Assembly: GCF_020524025.1 (NCBI RefSeq)
Contig: NZ_JAIVKN010000002.1
Span: 682,001-746,000 of the forward strand
Source: Halobacillus litoralis
GTDB lineage: Bacteria > Bacillota > Bacilli > Bacillales > Halobacillaceae
Length of the DNA stretch: 64,000 bases
Direction of reading: 5' to 3'
How positions within the stretch are numbered: the first letter of the stretch is position 1; the number at the start of each line of letters is the position of its first letter. The notes below the pieces were generated by a model, which did not search any database, had not been told where the DNA came from, and worked only from the letters and a program-made list of their open reading frames with translations. Below, piece after piece: positions 8,880 through 19,464 of the stretch. Position numbers and translations under genes: made by a program.

Positions 8880-10061
8880 TTACTTCTCTAAAGCTTGATT
8901 TAGATCCTCCCAGAGGTCTTCAACTGCTTCCAAGCCTGCGGACAAGCGGACGAGACGATTGCTGATGCCCATTTCTCTACGTTTATCTTCCGGGACAACG
9001 GCATGGGTCATCGTTGCAGGATGTTGAATGAGTGTCTCTGCATCGCCAAGGCTGACGGCTATTTTTATGAGTTTTAACTGATCCATAAACTTCTGGGCAT
9101 CTTTTTGGTCCCCGTCAAGTTCAAAAGCGATAACCCCTCCGCTGTCTTTCATCTGCCTTTGTACGATAGAACAGTGTTCATGTTGTGGCAGCCCCGGATA
9201 GAATACTTGACGTATTCGCGGGTGGTTATTCAGTCGTTCTGCAATTTCCTGTGCATTTGAACTATGACGATCCATACGAACATGCAAGGTCTTCATCCCT
9301 CTTAATAACAGCCAGGCATCAAATGGGGAGAGCACTCCCCCTATATCCTTCTGCTGCGATAAAGCGAGAGCACTGATGAACTCATCCGACCCTGCTACGA
9401 GACCAGCGATGACATCTCCGTGGCCTCCAATATATTTAGTAGCACTATGAATGACAATATCACAGCCTAAATCCAAAGGTTTCTGGAGATATGGTGTACA
9501 GAAGGTGTTATCGACGACAACCGGAATCCCATACCCTTCAGCCACCTTGGCGACCATCGTTAAATCAATCACTTTCATAGTGGGATTGATGGGTGTTTCA
9601 ACAAAAATGCAGGACGTTTCCGGGGTGATTTTTTCATGAATTTCCTGCTCTGTCTGCATATAACTAAAATCGTGAGTGACCCTGTATTTCTCTTCCAACA
9701 TTTGCAGCAATCCATACGTACAACCATATAATCCGTTTGAACATAAAACATGATCGCCGGATTTGGTCAGGGCTATCAATACAGCTGACACAGCAGCCAT
9801 CCCGGAAGCAAAAGCCAGCCCTTTATCCGCCCCTTCCAGGACAGCGATACGTTCTTCCAATGCTCTTACAGTAGGATTTCCCAGACGTGTGTATATATAG
9901 CCCTCTTCTTCTCCCGCAAATCTCCGTGCTCCTTCAGCAGCTGAACCGAAAGAGAACGTAGAAGTTTGGAAGATTGGAAAGCTTAAACTCCCTTTATTTT
10001 CACCTGTCTGATATTCATTATGAATCATGTCAGTTTCTATACTTCTCTTTTTCCTTTTCAC
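8880..10061 (-). CDS. Methionine gamma-lyase (Cys/Met metabolism PLP enzyme)
   Basis: This fold-type I PLP enzyme (393 residues) probably cleaves methionine to methanethiol, 2-oxobutyrate and ammonia. The PLP lysine is in HSATKYIGGHGDVIAG. The motif SNGLYGCTYGL keeps the Tyr and Cys typical of methionine gamma-lyases, and VVDNTFCTPYLQKPL is also typical of that branch. Cystathionine gamma-lyase or beta-lyase activity cannot be excluded. The start is GTG at 10061, placed after GGGGAGGGGAG; an earlier in-frame GTG lies inside that site. A perfect cre motif at 10084-10099 lies just upstream, suggesting catabolite control by CcpA. Confidence 0.8.
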   Translation of the reverse strand: MKRKKRSIETDMIHNEYQTGENKGSLSFPIFQTSTFSFGSAAEGARRFAGEEEGYIYTRLGNPTVRALEERIAVLEGADKGLAFASGMAAVSAVLIALTKSGDHVLCSNGLYGCTYGLLQMLEEKYRVTHDFSYMQTEQEIHEKITPETSCIFVETPINPTMKVIDLTMVAKVAEGYGIPVVVDNTFCTPYLQKPLDLGCDIVIHSATKYIGGHGDVIAGLVAGSDEFISALALSQQKDIGGVLSPFDAWLLLRGMKTLHVRMDRHSSNAQEIAERLNNHPRIRQVFYPGLPQHEHCSIVQRQMKDSGGVIAFELDGDQKDAQKFMDQLKLIKIAVSLGDAETLIQHPATMTHAVVPEDKRREMGISNRLVRLSAGLEAVEDLWEDLNQALEK

Positions 10062-10083
10062 TCGATCTCCCCTCCCCACCTTT

Positions 10084-10099
10084 TTGTAAGCGTTTTCAT
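10084..10099 (-). promoter_or_regulatory. cre site (CcpA operator) upstream of methionine gamma-lyase
   Basis: TTGTAAGCGTTTTCAT agrees at every position with the catabolite-responsive element consensus WTGNAARCGNWWWCAW. It lies 23-38 bases upstream of the GTG start of the methionine gamma-lyase gene. A site there, between promoter and gene, would be expected to repress when glucose is present. Confidence 0.75.
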
Positions 10100-10114
10100 T
10101 ACAATTTTAACAAA

Positions 10115-10138
10115 AGAAGGAGAGAAAGACCTCCTTCT
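10115..10138 (-). terminator. Terminator of the EAL/HDOD gene
   Basis: AGAAGGAG pairs with CTCCTTCT and is followed by TTTTGTTAAAATT on the minus strand. It ends the gene that stops at 10170. Confidence 0.6.
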
Positions 10139-10169
10139 TAACTACTATATTCCTTCTGTCTCATCGAGT

Positions 10170-11429
10170 TCACTTTTCCTTCTTAGCCATTTCCTTGAAG
10201 TGTTCCTGAAAAAGCTGATCCGCCCATGCAATTGCCTGGCCGTACACTTCAAACACTTCCGTGAATTCCAGTCCCCAGTGAATTAAGTTGTCCTCCAGCC
10301 ACTCAAAATCAGCCTCTTCCATGCTGACAGCGATATTTAGTACATGGCGGTACATATTTTCAAACCCCTGAAGCGCTTTTTTTATATCGGTGTCCAGTGG
10401 CAGCGATTCAATCACTTCACAGACAGGACGTTGAGTAATCACGTCTATCAGTGACATAAATCCTGTCAGGAAATATCCATCCGACTTTTCTTTCGTCCGC
10501 ATCCTTATGGCAATTTGTTCACACATCTTAGCACGCACTAAACTTGTCTTCACAACCAATTGAGACTTGGAGGAGACAGGAGCTGCCTGTTCAATAGAAA
10601 GGACGTACAGCCATTTTTTTAATGTTTCTGTACCCAACAGCATAACCGCCTGCTTTATCGATTGGATCGGAACTCTAGTACGCTGTTGGGAAGAATTAAT
10701 CAGCTTTAGAAGTTTATATGTAAGAGCGAGATCCTGTTCAAGAATCTGTGTCACTTTTTCAATATTAATCCCATAATCTGTATTGGATAATTCCTTAATC
10801 ATTTGTACATATGCCGACGTATAAAACGGGACATCCACACCTTTAACGATATCCGGTTTACTAAAATAAAAGCCTTGAAACAGTTCAAATCCTTCTTCCA
10901 GACACCGCTGACGCTCTTCCGTTGTCTCTACCTTCTCGGCTAACAATGTGAGATTATACTCTTTCGCCAGCTGTATGATTTTTTTTCTGTTCTCATCTGT
11001 CACCAGGCGAATATCCACTTTCAATATATCCACATAATGAAGCACTTCATATAAAGAAGCACGATCAACATCAATGACATCATCCAGGGCAATAGAATAC
11101 CCTTTTTGCTTAAGTTCCCGACATACACGGATTAAATCAAGACTAAAGGAAACATGCTCCAATATCTCAACAATGAGTTCTTCTGAATGGAAGTATTCCG
11201 GTACCTTATCAAGAAGCAGATCCTCAGTGAAGTTAATGAAGCAGGGTTTACGATTGGATAACCGCTCTAACCCAATCGTGACAAAACTATTCATTAATAC
11301 TTCCGAAGTCGCTTGATTCGCATCCATAGGGATGAACCGGTTTTCTTTTCCGTTTCTATAGAGAAGTTCATAGGCAAAAACTGTATCATCTTCCCTCAAA
11401 ATTGGCTGCCGCGCCACAAATACTTCCAT
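10170..11429 (-). CDS. EAL plus HDOD domain signalling protein (YuxH-like)
   Basis: The 419-residue cytoplasmic protein combines an N-terminal EAL-type domain (about 1-200) with a C-terminal HDOD domain (about 205-400, containing TYKLLKLINSS and IKQAVMLLGTETLKKW). EAL landmarks are altered or partial: FAYELLYR in place of EAL, EILEHV, ALDDV, LKVDIR and AEKVET. Catalytic c-di-GMP hydrolysis is therefore uncertain, and a binding or scaffold role is possible, as for other YuxH-type proteins. ATG at 11429 is chosen after GAAGGTGG; an upstream GTG overlaps that site. Confidence 0.85.
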   Translation of the reverse strand: MEVFVARQPILREDDTVFAYELLYRNGKENRFIPMDANQATSEVLMNSFVTIGLERLSNRKPCFINFTEDLLLDKVPEYFHSEELIVEILEHVSFSLDLIRVCRELKQKGYSIALDDVIDVDRASLYEVLHYVDILKVDIRLVTDENRKKIIQLAKEYNLTLLAEKVETTEERQRCLEEGFELFQGFYFSKPDIVKGVDVPFYTSAYVQMIKELSNTDYGINIEKVTQILEQDLALTYKLLKLINSSQQRTRVPIQSIKQAVMLLGTETLKKWLYVLSIEQAAPVSSKSQLVVKTSLVRAKMCEQIAIRMRTKEKSDGYFLTGFMSLIDVITQRPVCEVIESLPLDTDIKKALQGFENMYRHVLNIAVSMEEADFEWLEDNLIHWGLEFTEVFEVYGQAIAWADQLFQEHFKEMAKKEK

Positions 11430-11572
11430 TCTGTTTACCACCTTCGCCCTTAACTATCCACTAAAATAATTATACTACAAAGCAGCTTTACTTGTTAATT
11501 TCCTCAAAGAAAATACATGAAATGGTAAGGTCAGGAAAGACTGAGAGAAAAGAGCCATTCAGGAGGGATCAT

Positions 11573-13162
11573 ATGGAACAACATGAAAACTGGACGCAGC
11601 CAGAGCCACTGTGGAGAGAGAATGCATCCTTGCCGAGTTATGAAGCTTTAAAGGAGGACACGGCAACAGAAGTAGCCGTTGTAGGTGGAGGAATCACAGG
11701 AATTACGACTGCCTACTTATTAGCCAAAGCAGGAAAAAAAGTTACCCTGCTTGAAGCCGATGAACTATTGAATGGTACAACAGGACATACGTCTGCGAAA
11801 GTAACAGCACAGCATGGTCTCATCTACCATGAATTAATGAACCATTTCGGTGAAGAAGAAGCTTCCCTTTATTACCAAGCACAGACAGACGCCCTGGAAA
11901 CGATGCAGGAATGGGTGGAAAAGTATGATATATCATGTGAATGGGTGAAAGAAGATGCCTACTTATTTGCCACTACGAAGCAGGGTGCCCATAAGCTTGA
12001 AAAGGAATTTGAAGCTTACCAGGCTTTAGGAATTCCAGGCCAGTTAAGCGAAGCCCTCCCTTTTCAAATGGACGCAACAAAAACTCTCTGCATGAATAAT
12101 CAAGCCCGGTTTCATCCAATCAAATATTTAGCTGCATTACTTTCAGAGTTCATTAAACTGGGTGGGGAAATATTTGAGCACACCAAAGCTACGGATGTTA
12201 AAGAAGGGGATCGAATGGAAATTCAAACAGGAGAAGGATATACGGTTGCCTGTGAAAAAGTAATTTCCTGCAGTCACTTCCCTTTTTATGACGGCAAAGG
12301 ATTTTATTTCAGCCGGATGTATGCAGAGCGTTCCTATATTATGGCGATTGAACCGGAAAAAGAAATACCCGATGGGATGTATTTATCCATCGACGAACCT
12401 AAGCGTTCCATTCGAACCGCCGAATATGAAGGAACCCCTATCTTATTGATAGGCGGAGAAAGTCACAAAACCGGCCAGGGAGTTGATACCTCGTTCCACT
12501 ATCACGCTTTAGAGGAATTCGCCGCTGAAACCTTCGGGGTGAAGCGAAAACTATTCCAATGGTCGGCTCAAGATTTGACGACACTTGATAAAGTTCCATA
12601 TATCGGCCCAATCACACGAAAAAATGACCGCATCTTCATTGCTACAGGATTCCATAAATGGGGGATGACAAGTGGAACATTGGCGGCCAAACTTCTCTGT
12701 GACTACATTACAGGAGAAGAATCGCTTTTCCATCAACTATTTAAGCCGACAAGGTTTAAATCAGATCCAAGTATGAAACAATTCATTTCCCAGAGCTTCG
12801 ATGTAGCTACCCATCTTGTCGAAGGAAAACTTGAGTTAGTAGCCGACCGTCCTAATCGACTAAATAAGGGGGAGGGAAAAATTGTCCAGTGGAAAGGAGA
12901 GCGTGCAGGTGCTTATCGGGATGATAAAGGTCAACTCCATGTACTGGACACCACCTGTACTCATATGGGATGTGAAGTAGAATGGAACAGTGCTGAACAT
13001 ACGTGGGACTGTCCTTGTCATGGTTCCAGATTCTCCTATGATGGTTCTGTGGTTGAAGGGCCGGCGGATCAACCACTCATGAAAATTGCAATCGAAGAAA
13101 ATTCAGAGGTACCTCCTCGGATTGAAGAGAATGAATTTGAGGAACCTCAGGATTCTCAATAA
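11573..13162 (+). CDS. FAD-dependent oxidoreductase with C-terminal Rieske domain (YhfW-like)
   Basis: This 529-residue flavoprotein has an N-terminal DAO-type FAD domain (VAVVGGGITGITTAYLLAKA near residue 35) followed by a Rieske [2Fe-2S] domain. The cluster ligands are in CTHMGC and CPCHGS near the C-terminus. No membrane or signal sequence is seen. The arrangement matches YhfW of Bacillus, whose substrate is unknown to me. ATG at 11573 follows AGGAGGGATCAT and is preferred to an in-frame TTG at 11492. It is monocistronic, ending at the hairpin at 13161-13195. Confidence 0.88.
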   Translation: MEQHENWTQPEPLWRENASLPSYEALKEDTATEVAVVGGGITGITTAYLLAKAGKKVTLLEADELLNGTTGHTSAKVTAQHGLIYHELMNHFGEEEASLYYQAQTDALETMQEWVEKYDISCEWVKEDAYLFATTKQGAHKLEKEFEAYQALGIPGQLSEALPFQMDATKTLCMNNQARFHPIKYLAALLSEFIKLGGEIFEHTKATDVKEGDRMEIQTGEGYTVACEKVISCSHFPFYDGKGFYFSRMYAERSYIMAIEPEKEIPDGMYLSIDEPKRSIRTAEYEGTPILLIGGESHKTGQGVDTSFHYHALEEFAAETFGVKRKLFQWSAQDLTTLDKVPYIGPITRKNDRIFIATGFHKWGMTSGTLAAKLLCDYITGEESLFHQLFKPTRFKSDPSMKQFISQSFDVATHLVEGKLELVADRPNRLNKGEGKIVQWKGERAGAYRDDKGQLHVLDTTCTHMGCEVEWNSAEHTWDCPCHGSRFSYDGSVVEGPADQPLMKIAIEENSEVPPRIEENEFEEPQDSQ

Positions 13163-13195
13163 AAAAATGCATGGTCATCAGGCCATGCATTTTTT
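13161..13195 (+). terminator. Terminator after the Rieske flavoprotein gene
   Basis: AAAAAATGCATGG pairs with CCATGCATTTTTT around an 8-base loop. Confidence 0.85.
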
Positions 13196-13268
13196 CTGCG
13201 TCTTCATCCAATCGGTGCTATAATGAATCGAACTGAATACTAAATATTGTAAGGAAAGGATCCTAAAA

Positions 13269-14174
13269 ATGTTACATGAGCAGAAGATCGGTATCCTATA
13301 TACCGCTGCTTCTTATATTCTGTGGGGAATACTCCCCGTTTATTGGAAGCTCATTCAGCAAATTTCAGCTTTTGAAATCCTGGCTCACCGCATTGTTTGG
13401 TCATTTGTATTTATGGGCATCATCGTCCTCCTTACAAAAAAACACAGAGAATTTGCTCTTGAATGCCGCTCCATCTTGAAAAGTAAAAAGCAGCTGATAG
13501 GCATTTCACTTGCTTCGGTAGCAATCAGCGTCAACTGGGTCACCTACATATTAGCAGTCAATACCAACCACGTTGTTGAAGCGAGCCTTGGTTATTATAT
13601 TAATCCTCTTGTAAGCATCCTGCTTGGAATGATTGTTTTAAAAGAGACATTTTCCAAAGCTCAATGGCTGGCCTTCCTGCTCGCAGCGCTTGGTGTTCTC
13701 TACATGACAATAAACTTCGGTTCTGTCCCCTGGCTTGCGTTATTGCTGGCTTTCAGCTTCGGGTCTTACGGTTTATTAAAGAAGCTCGTCCCTTTAAATG
13801 CCATGTTTGGTCTGACTATCGAAACGCTTATCGTCACGCCGGTTGCTCTCCTTTTTCTTGTTCAACAGCAAAGTGGTCAGTGGTCATCCATAAGCTGGCT
13901 GTCACTTACTTCCGCTCTCGTCTTTGGTGCAGGTATTGTAACAGCTGTCCCCCTATTGCTTTTCTCTGCAGGGGCTAAACGCATTCCACTCTCAATGGTT
14001 GGATTTCTGCAATATTTTGCTCCAACAATTATGCTCATCATCGGTGTATTTCTATATGATGAACCATTTACGAGCGTTCATGTTGTATCCTTCACTCTGA
14101 TCTGGTCAGGTCTTGCTGTCTACACGGTCACCAGGGTGAAACGGTTGAAAAAGTATGAAGCAAAAGCAAGCTGA
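13269..14174 (+). CDS. rarD: EamA-type transporter RarD
   Basis: The 301-residue integral membrane protein has about ten transmembrane helices in two EamA repeats. The N-terminus (TAASYILWGILPVYWKLIQQ) and the following AHRIVWS segment are characteristic of the RarD family, a drug/metabolite transporter branch named for a chloramphenicol-sensitive phenotype. The transported substrate is unknown. AAGGAAAGG precedes the ATG. It is flanked by terminators on both sides, so it is a single transcription unit. Confidence 0.85.
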   Translation: MLHEQKIGILYTAASYILWGILPVYWKLIQQISAFEILAHRIVWSFVFMGIIVLLTKKHREFALECRSILKSKKQLIGISLASVAISVNWVTYILAVNTNHVVEASLGYYINPLVSILLGMIVLKETFSKAQWLAFLLAALGVLYMTINFGSVPWLALLLAFSFGSYGLLKKLVPLNAMFGLTIETLIVTPVALLFLVQQQSGQWSSISWLSLTSALVFGAGIVTAVPLLLFSAGAKRIPLSMVGFLQYFAPTIMLIIGVFLYDEPFTSVHVVSFTLIWSGLAVYTVTRVKRLKKYEAKAS

Positions 14175-14176
14175 TG

Positions 14177-14210
14177 CAAAAAAGGCTTCCCTTACAGGAA
14201 GCCCTTTTTT
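14177..14210. terminator. Bidirectional terminator between rarD and the flavoprotein cluster
   Basis: GGCTTCC and GGAAGCC form the stem, flanked by an A-run and a T-run, so convergent transcripts can both stop here. Confidence 0.8.
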
Positions 14211-14258
14211 GTACATATATTTAGTGAATACACAGGACAAGGAACATCCCACGCCTTT

Positions 14259-15224
14259 TCACCAACTTAAATAAGCCGCTGCATCCCGGCCGGATAAGTA
14301 AGCACTCTCAAATCTTGTACGGCCGGCTTCGTCGTTCGGTCTTAAAAACGCATCCCCGGCAACAACTAATCGTCCATCTCCCAGAACATCAATACACGAT
14401 TCTTCGAGTACGTCTCTTGCCTGAGCATAGCGCCAGCGTTTCAACTGCTCGGATTCCATAACGTCCCAGTCAAAATAGGATTCTACCTTTTCCTTAATCA
14501 AAGACATTACGTAATCTTCTCCGTAATACTTTCTGGACCAGTCGCCTGTCATATATACGCTGACAATGGTGTCATCAGAGATTCCTTTCTTTTTATGGTC
14601 AACAATCCGCTCCACTCCCTCCGGAAGATTCTGATCTACATGACCATTCTCTGGTAGGTTTGTGGATTGTTGAAAATGATAGATCCCTACATAGGTCGGT
14701 TCAAAAACAATGCTTTTCAGCTGTTTTAGTGTAGGTGCTGACACATTCACCGGACTATTTTTCAATAGCTCTACAATTTGAGGCACCGGCATCGTCATCA
14801 ATACTTTATCAGACTGCCACTCTGATCCATCTTCACTATAAAGTCGATATCCTCCATCAGTTTCTATCATCTTTACCACTTTTGTATGTAGGGAGGTTTG
14901 AATATCTCCTGCTAGATGTTTGGCTAGTCCATTCATTCCATCAATGGCTGTATACCGCGGATAATGATCGCCAAACCACTCCTTTATCCAGCCCTTGCTG
15001 AGCCAATCACGAACTTCTTCTTCTAGTTCTTCTGTTCTTACGGTGAAAAATTGAGCACCATGGTCCGCTTTTCCGTTAGCTACCCGCCTGGTTGCTAAAC
15101 GGCCTCCTACACTCTTCCCCTTATCTGCCAATAGAATATTTGTGCGACCTTGTTTGATCAGGCGTCTTGCTGCTGTAATACCTGCTAAACCTGCCCCAAT
15201 AACCGTAACTTCATAATGGTCCAT
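14259..15224 (-). CDS. Renalase-like FAD-dependent oxidoreductase
   Basis: The 321-residue flavoprotein begins with an FAD-binding Rossmann motif (VTVIGAGLAGITAARRL), then GKSVGGRLATRR and ADHGAQFFTVR, which are features of the renalase/amine-oxidase-like family. A C-terminal GDAFLRP segment closes the FAD site. ATG at 15224 is used because GGAGGTG lies 5 bases upstream, so the frame's extra eight N-terminal codons are rejected. It is the last gene of a likely three-gene minus-strand operon (gaps of 58 and 40 bases). The substrate is not predictable. Confidence 0.82.
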   Translation of the reverse strand: MDHYEVTVIGAGLAGITAARRLIKQGRTNILLADKGKSVGGRLATRRVANGKADHGAQFFTVRTEELEEEVRDWLSKGWIKEWFGDHYPRYTAIDGMNGLAKHLAGDIQTSLHTKVVKMIETDGGYRLYSEDGSEWQSDKVLMTMPVPQIVELLKNSPVNVSAPTLKQLKSIVFEPTYVGIYHFQQSTNLPENGHVDQNLPEGVERIVDHKKKGISDDTIVSVYMTGDWSRKYYGEDYVMSLIKEKVESYFDWDVMESEQLKRWRYAQARDVLEESCIDVLGDGRLVVAGDAFLRPNDEAGRTRFESAYLSGRDAAAYLSW

Positions 15225-15282
15225 CCTGACACCTCCATCTAACTTCATGTACGCGCTCTAAGAATCATAGAGGCGCATCTAT

Positions 15283-15738
15283 CTACGCTTGCTCCGCTTC
15301 CACTACTTCTTCCAATATTGGATAAACCGCCTCGACCCCTTCCTCAGCTACCATACAGGCTACTCCAAGCGGCGTTTCCCAAAAGGAATCGGGGATGTAT
15401 GGATTTTTCAACCCGGCCGGCTGGTAAAGGGAGCGATAAATACGGTTTAAATGACGCTGCGTTTCTTCAGGATCTCTTTCCCTTTCACCTCGAGCGAGTA
15501 AAAAGACATAGCGCATCGATTGAAAGAGGTTATCCCCCGGCATAAATGTGTATTCTTTAAAGAAATTCAACTGCTGTTCTGCTTTCTCTTTCAATCCGGA
15601 CTTCACCGCCAAATCTTCCATGTGTTCAATTAAATGACGGTAAACTTGTTGAAAAACTCTTCTCTTTTCATCCTGCATGACTTTATCTGTATAAATTTCC
15701 TGTAGTTTTTGAAAGGCTGATTCTTTTGACCATTCCAT
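15283..15738 (-). CDS. Hypothetical helical protein, 151 residues
   Basis: I do not recognise this family. The protein is charged, predicted to be almost wholly alpha-helical and cytoplasmic, with no signal or membrane segment. A conserved-looking stretch SFWETPLGVACMVAEEGVEA lies near the C-terminus. The ATG has a good site (AGAGGTGAGG). Its position between two flavoprotein genes, with short gaps, suggests co-transcription and possibly a shared pathway. Confidence 0.65.
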   Translation of the reverse strand: MEWSKESAFQKLQEIYTDKVMQDEKRRVFQQVYRHLIEHMEDLAVKSGLKEKAEQQLNFFKEYTFMPGDNLFQSMRYVFLLARGERERDPEETQRHLNRIYRSLYQPAGLKNPYIPDSFWETPLGVACMVAEEGVEAVYPILEEVVEAEQA

Positions 15739-15778
15739 AATTCCTCACCTCTTTACTACAAATTCGATCTTTTTCTTT

Positions 15779-16996
15779 TTAATCCTTCTTATACCCAAAG
15801 GTCTCTGCTTCCATTTCTACTGCTGTATAAAACAACGGGAATTCACTGGTGCTCTCTTCCAAGTGCATTCCTAGATGAGGGACGAGTTTATTCCAAACCA
15901 TCGGATTCGCTGCAATGGATTGAAAAAGAGCGACTTCATTTACTGTCCATTTTTTCAAGGAATGGATATAATCCAGGGTTAATTGAAATCCTGGAAGAAG
16001 CTGCTGATCTCTTTTATCCTCAAACTCCTGCATCGCCTCTGACCAAGTCATACCTTCATCTATCTCTTTGATGGCATCGGCAAGGAGATAAGACTGCATA
16101 AACGCATCGTTTATCCCAAGTCCTGTACTTGGGTCCTTACTATGCCCAGCGTCCCCCACAAGTGCCCAGCCGTTTCCAAACGCTTTGCGGAAAAAATTAG
16201 GCATACCAGGGGTTCCGATAATTTTACTTTCGAGATGAGCTTGTTCCATTCTTTCTTTCATTCCATAAAACTGATGAAACATGAGCTCAAAGTTCTCTTT
16301 AGGAGACTTCATCATTTCTTTGAACTCATCAGGATGGATCTCAATTCCCAAACAGTCTCTCCCTTCTTCCATTGGAAAAACAAAACCAATCCGACCATCG
16401 TGAAGGAATATTTCTGTTGTAGGGGTCTGGAGAGGCCGGACTCCTTTATAGTACCCATATAAGACCGGACGTAAGGGATTCGTCTGATTGTATGTTTCAG
16501 CCTGAACCCAATGGGCGATGTTCGAGTTCTTGCCGTCCGCTCCTACAACAAGGTCACTATAAACATGATAGGATCTCCCCTTCTCCTCAATTCTGAGACC
16601 AATCACCTGATTCCCTTCCCACAAAAGCTCCCTTGCAGTAGTCTGGGATTTAAATGTGACAGAAGGATATTTCCGTGCCTCTTCAAGCAAAGCATAATCC
16701 AACTGGTCACGTTTAGGAATGATTGTATATGAAGCTCGAGGTCCTTCAATAAAACTTTCACCAATATAGGTCCGCATACGTTGTATTTTTCTTAAGCCAG
16801 TATCCTCAAGTTGGGAAAGGACCCCCAATTCTTCTAAGAATTTCGTATGAGACATAAAATGAGTGGACAAGGTATCACTTGGAAAACCTGCTTTATCTAA
16901 TAATAGGACACGCTTTCCCATCCTTCCTAACCAATTAGCTAAGCTGGATCCAGCTACTCTGGCCCCTACGATGATGACATCGTATCTATTTTCCAT
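15779..16996 (-). CDS. FAD-dependent monooxygenase, PHBH/geranylgeranyl reductase-like
   Basis: This flavoprotein (405 residues) has the dinucleotide motif YDVIIVGARVAGSSLANWLG, a central GADGKNS segment and GDAGHSKDPSTGLGINDAF, the three landmarks of class A flavin monooxygenases and related reductases. ATG at 16996 is preferred because it starts just before the Rossmann fold. Up to 13 codons upstream are open, including another ATG. It is the first gene of the minus-strand trio. The substrate is unknown; an aromatic or polyketide-like acceptor is possible. Confidence 0.8.
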   Translation of the reverse strand: MENRYDVIIVGARVAGSSLANWLGRMGKRVLLLDKAGFPSDTLSTHFMSHTKFLEELGVLSQLEDTGLRKIQRMRTYIGESFIEGPRASYTIIPKRDQLDYALLEEARKYPSVTFKSQTTARELLWEGNQVIGLRIEEKGRSYHVYSDLVVGADGKNSNIAHWVQAETYNQTNPLRPVLYGYYKGVRPLQTPTTEIFLHDGRIGFVFPMEEGRDCLGIEIHPDEFKEMMKSPKENFELMFHQFYGMKERMEQAHLESKIIGTPGMPNFFRKAFGNGWALVGDAGHSKDPSTGLGINDAFMQSYLLADAIKEIDEGMTWSEAMQEFEDKRDQQLLPGFQLTLDYIHSLKKWTVNEVALFQSIAANPMVWNKLVPHLGMHLEESTSEFPLFYTAVEMEAETFGYKKD

Positions 16997-17149
16997 AACC
17001 CCACTCATCCTCACTGTTCTTTTTACACCAATCATAACGGGTTTATCAGTAAAAGACTAGAAGGACCATCGTCTGATTACAATGGGAAAACCTTATCTGG
17101 GTGACGATAGTTGGGACACCTGATTACCTTCGGTCCACAAAAATGCATT

Positions 17150-17178
17150 AAAAAAACTCCCTCATAGGGAGTTTTTTG
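17150..17178 (-). terminator. Terminator of the DUF2188 gene
   Basis: AAAAAACTCCC pairs with GGGAGTTTTTT directly downstream of the stop codon at 17179. Confidence 0.8.
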
Positions 17179-17376
17179 TTAATATGTTCTTTCTTCTTCA
17201 ACTTCATGGTTTTGGTTTAAAATAGAAAGTTTGCTTGGTGTGTTATCTTTTGCAATTTCCTCCGCCTTCTCAATGGCTGTATCACGCTCATCAAAAAGAT
17301 CAGTAGGAGCCACATCCTCAATTTTCACAAACCATCCGGTTACATCTTTATTTGGTACTACACTATATTGTTTCAT
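17179..17376 (-). CDS. DUF2188 family small protein
   Basis: The 65-residue cytoplasmic protein has the DUF2188 pattern: an N-terminal strand QYSVVPNKDVTGWFVKIE, then a helix DTAIEKAEEIAKDN and a short strand. Function is unknown; members are common in stress regulons of Firmicutes. ATG at 17376 follows GAAGGAG by 8 bases and is chosen over a GTG three codons upstream. It is monocistronic. Confidence 0.75.
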   Translation of the reverse strand: MKQYSVVPNKDVTGWFVKIEDVAPTDLFDERDTAIEKAEEIAKDNTPSKLSILNQNHEVEEERTY

Positions 17377-17460
17377 GAAATTCACTCCTTCATCATAGAC
17401 TTAACTATCCATTCCCATCAGCTGGGTAATTCAAACGTTCTTATAATTTTTCATTAATAA

Positions 17461-17489
17461 TTGACAATAAGGAGGGTCCCCTTTATAAT
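17461..17489 (+). promoter_or_regulatory. Consensus sigma-A promoter of metYX
   Basis: TTGACA (17461-17466) and TATAAT (17484-17489) are both perfect and separated by exactly 17 bases. The transcript would start just upstream of the SAM riboswitch. Confidence 0.9.
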
Positions 17490-17522
17490 TTCAAACAAGT
17501 CAGATAATTAAATAGCATAACT

Positions 17523-19441
<1,919 letters not shown>

Positions 19442-19464
19442 ACAACAGAAAGGAGAATAAAAGC

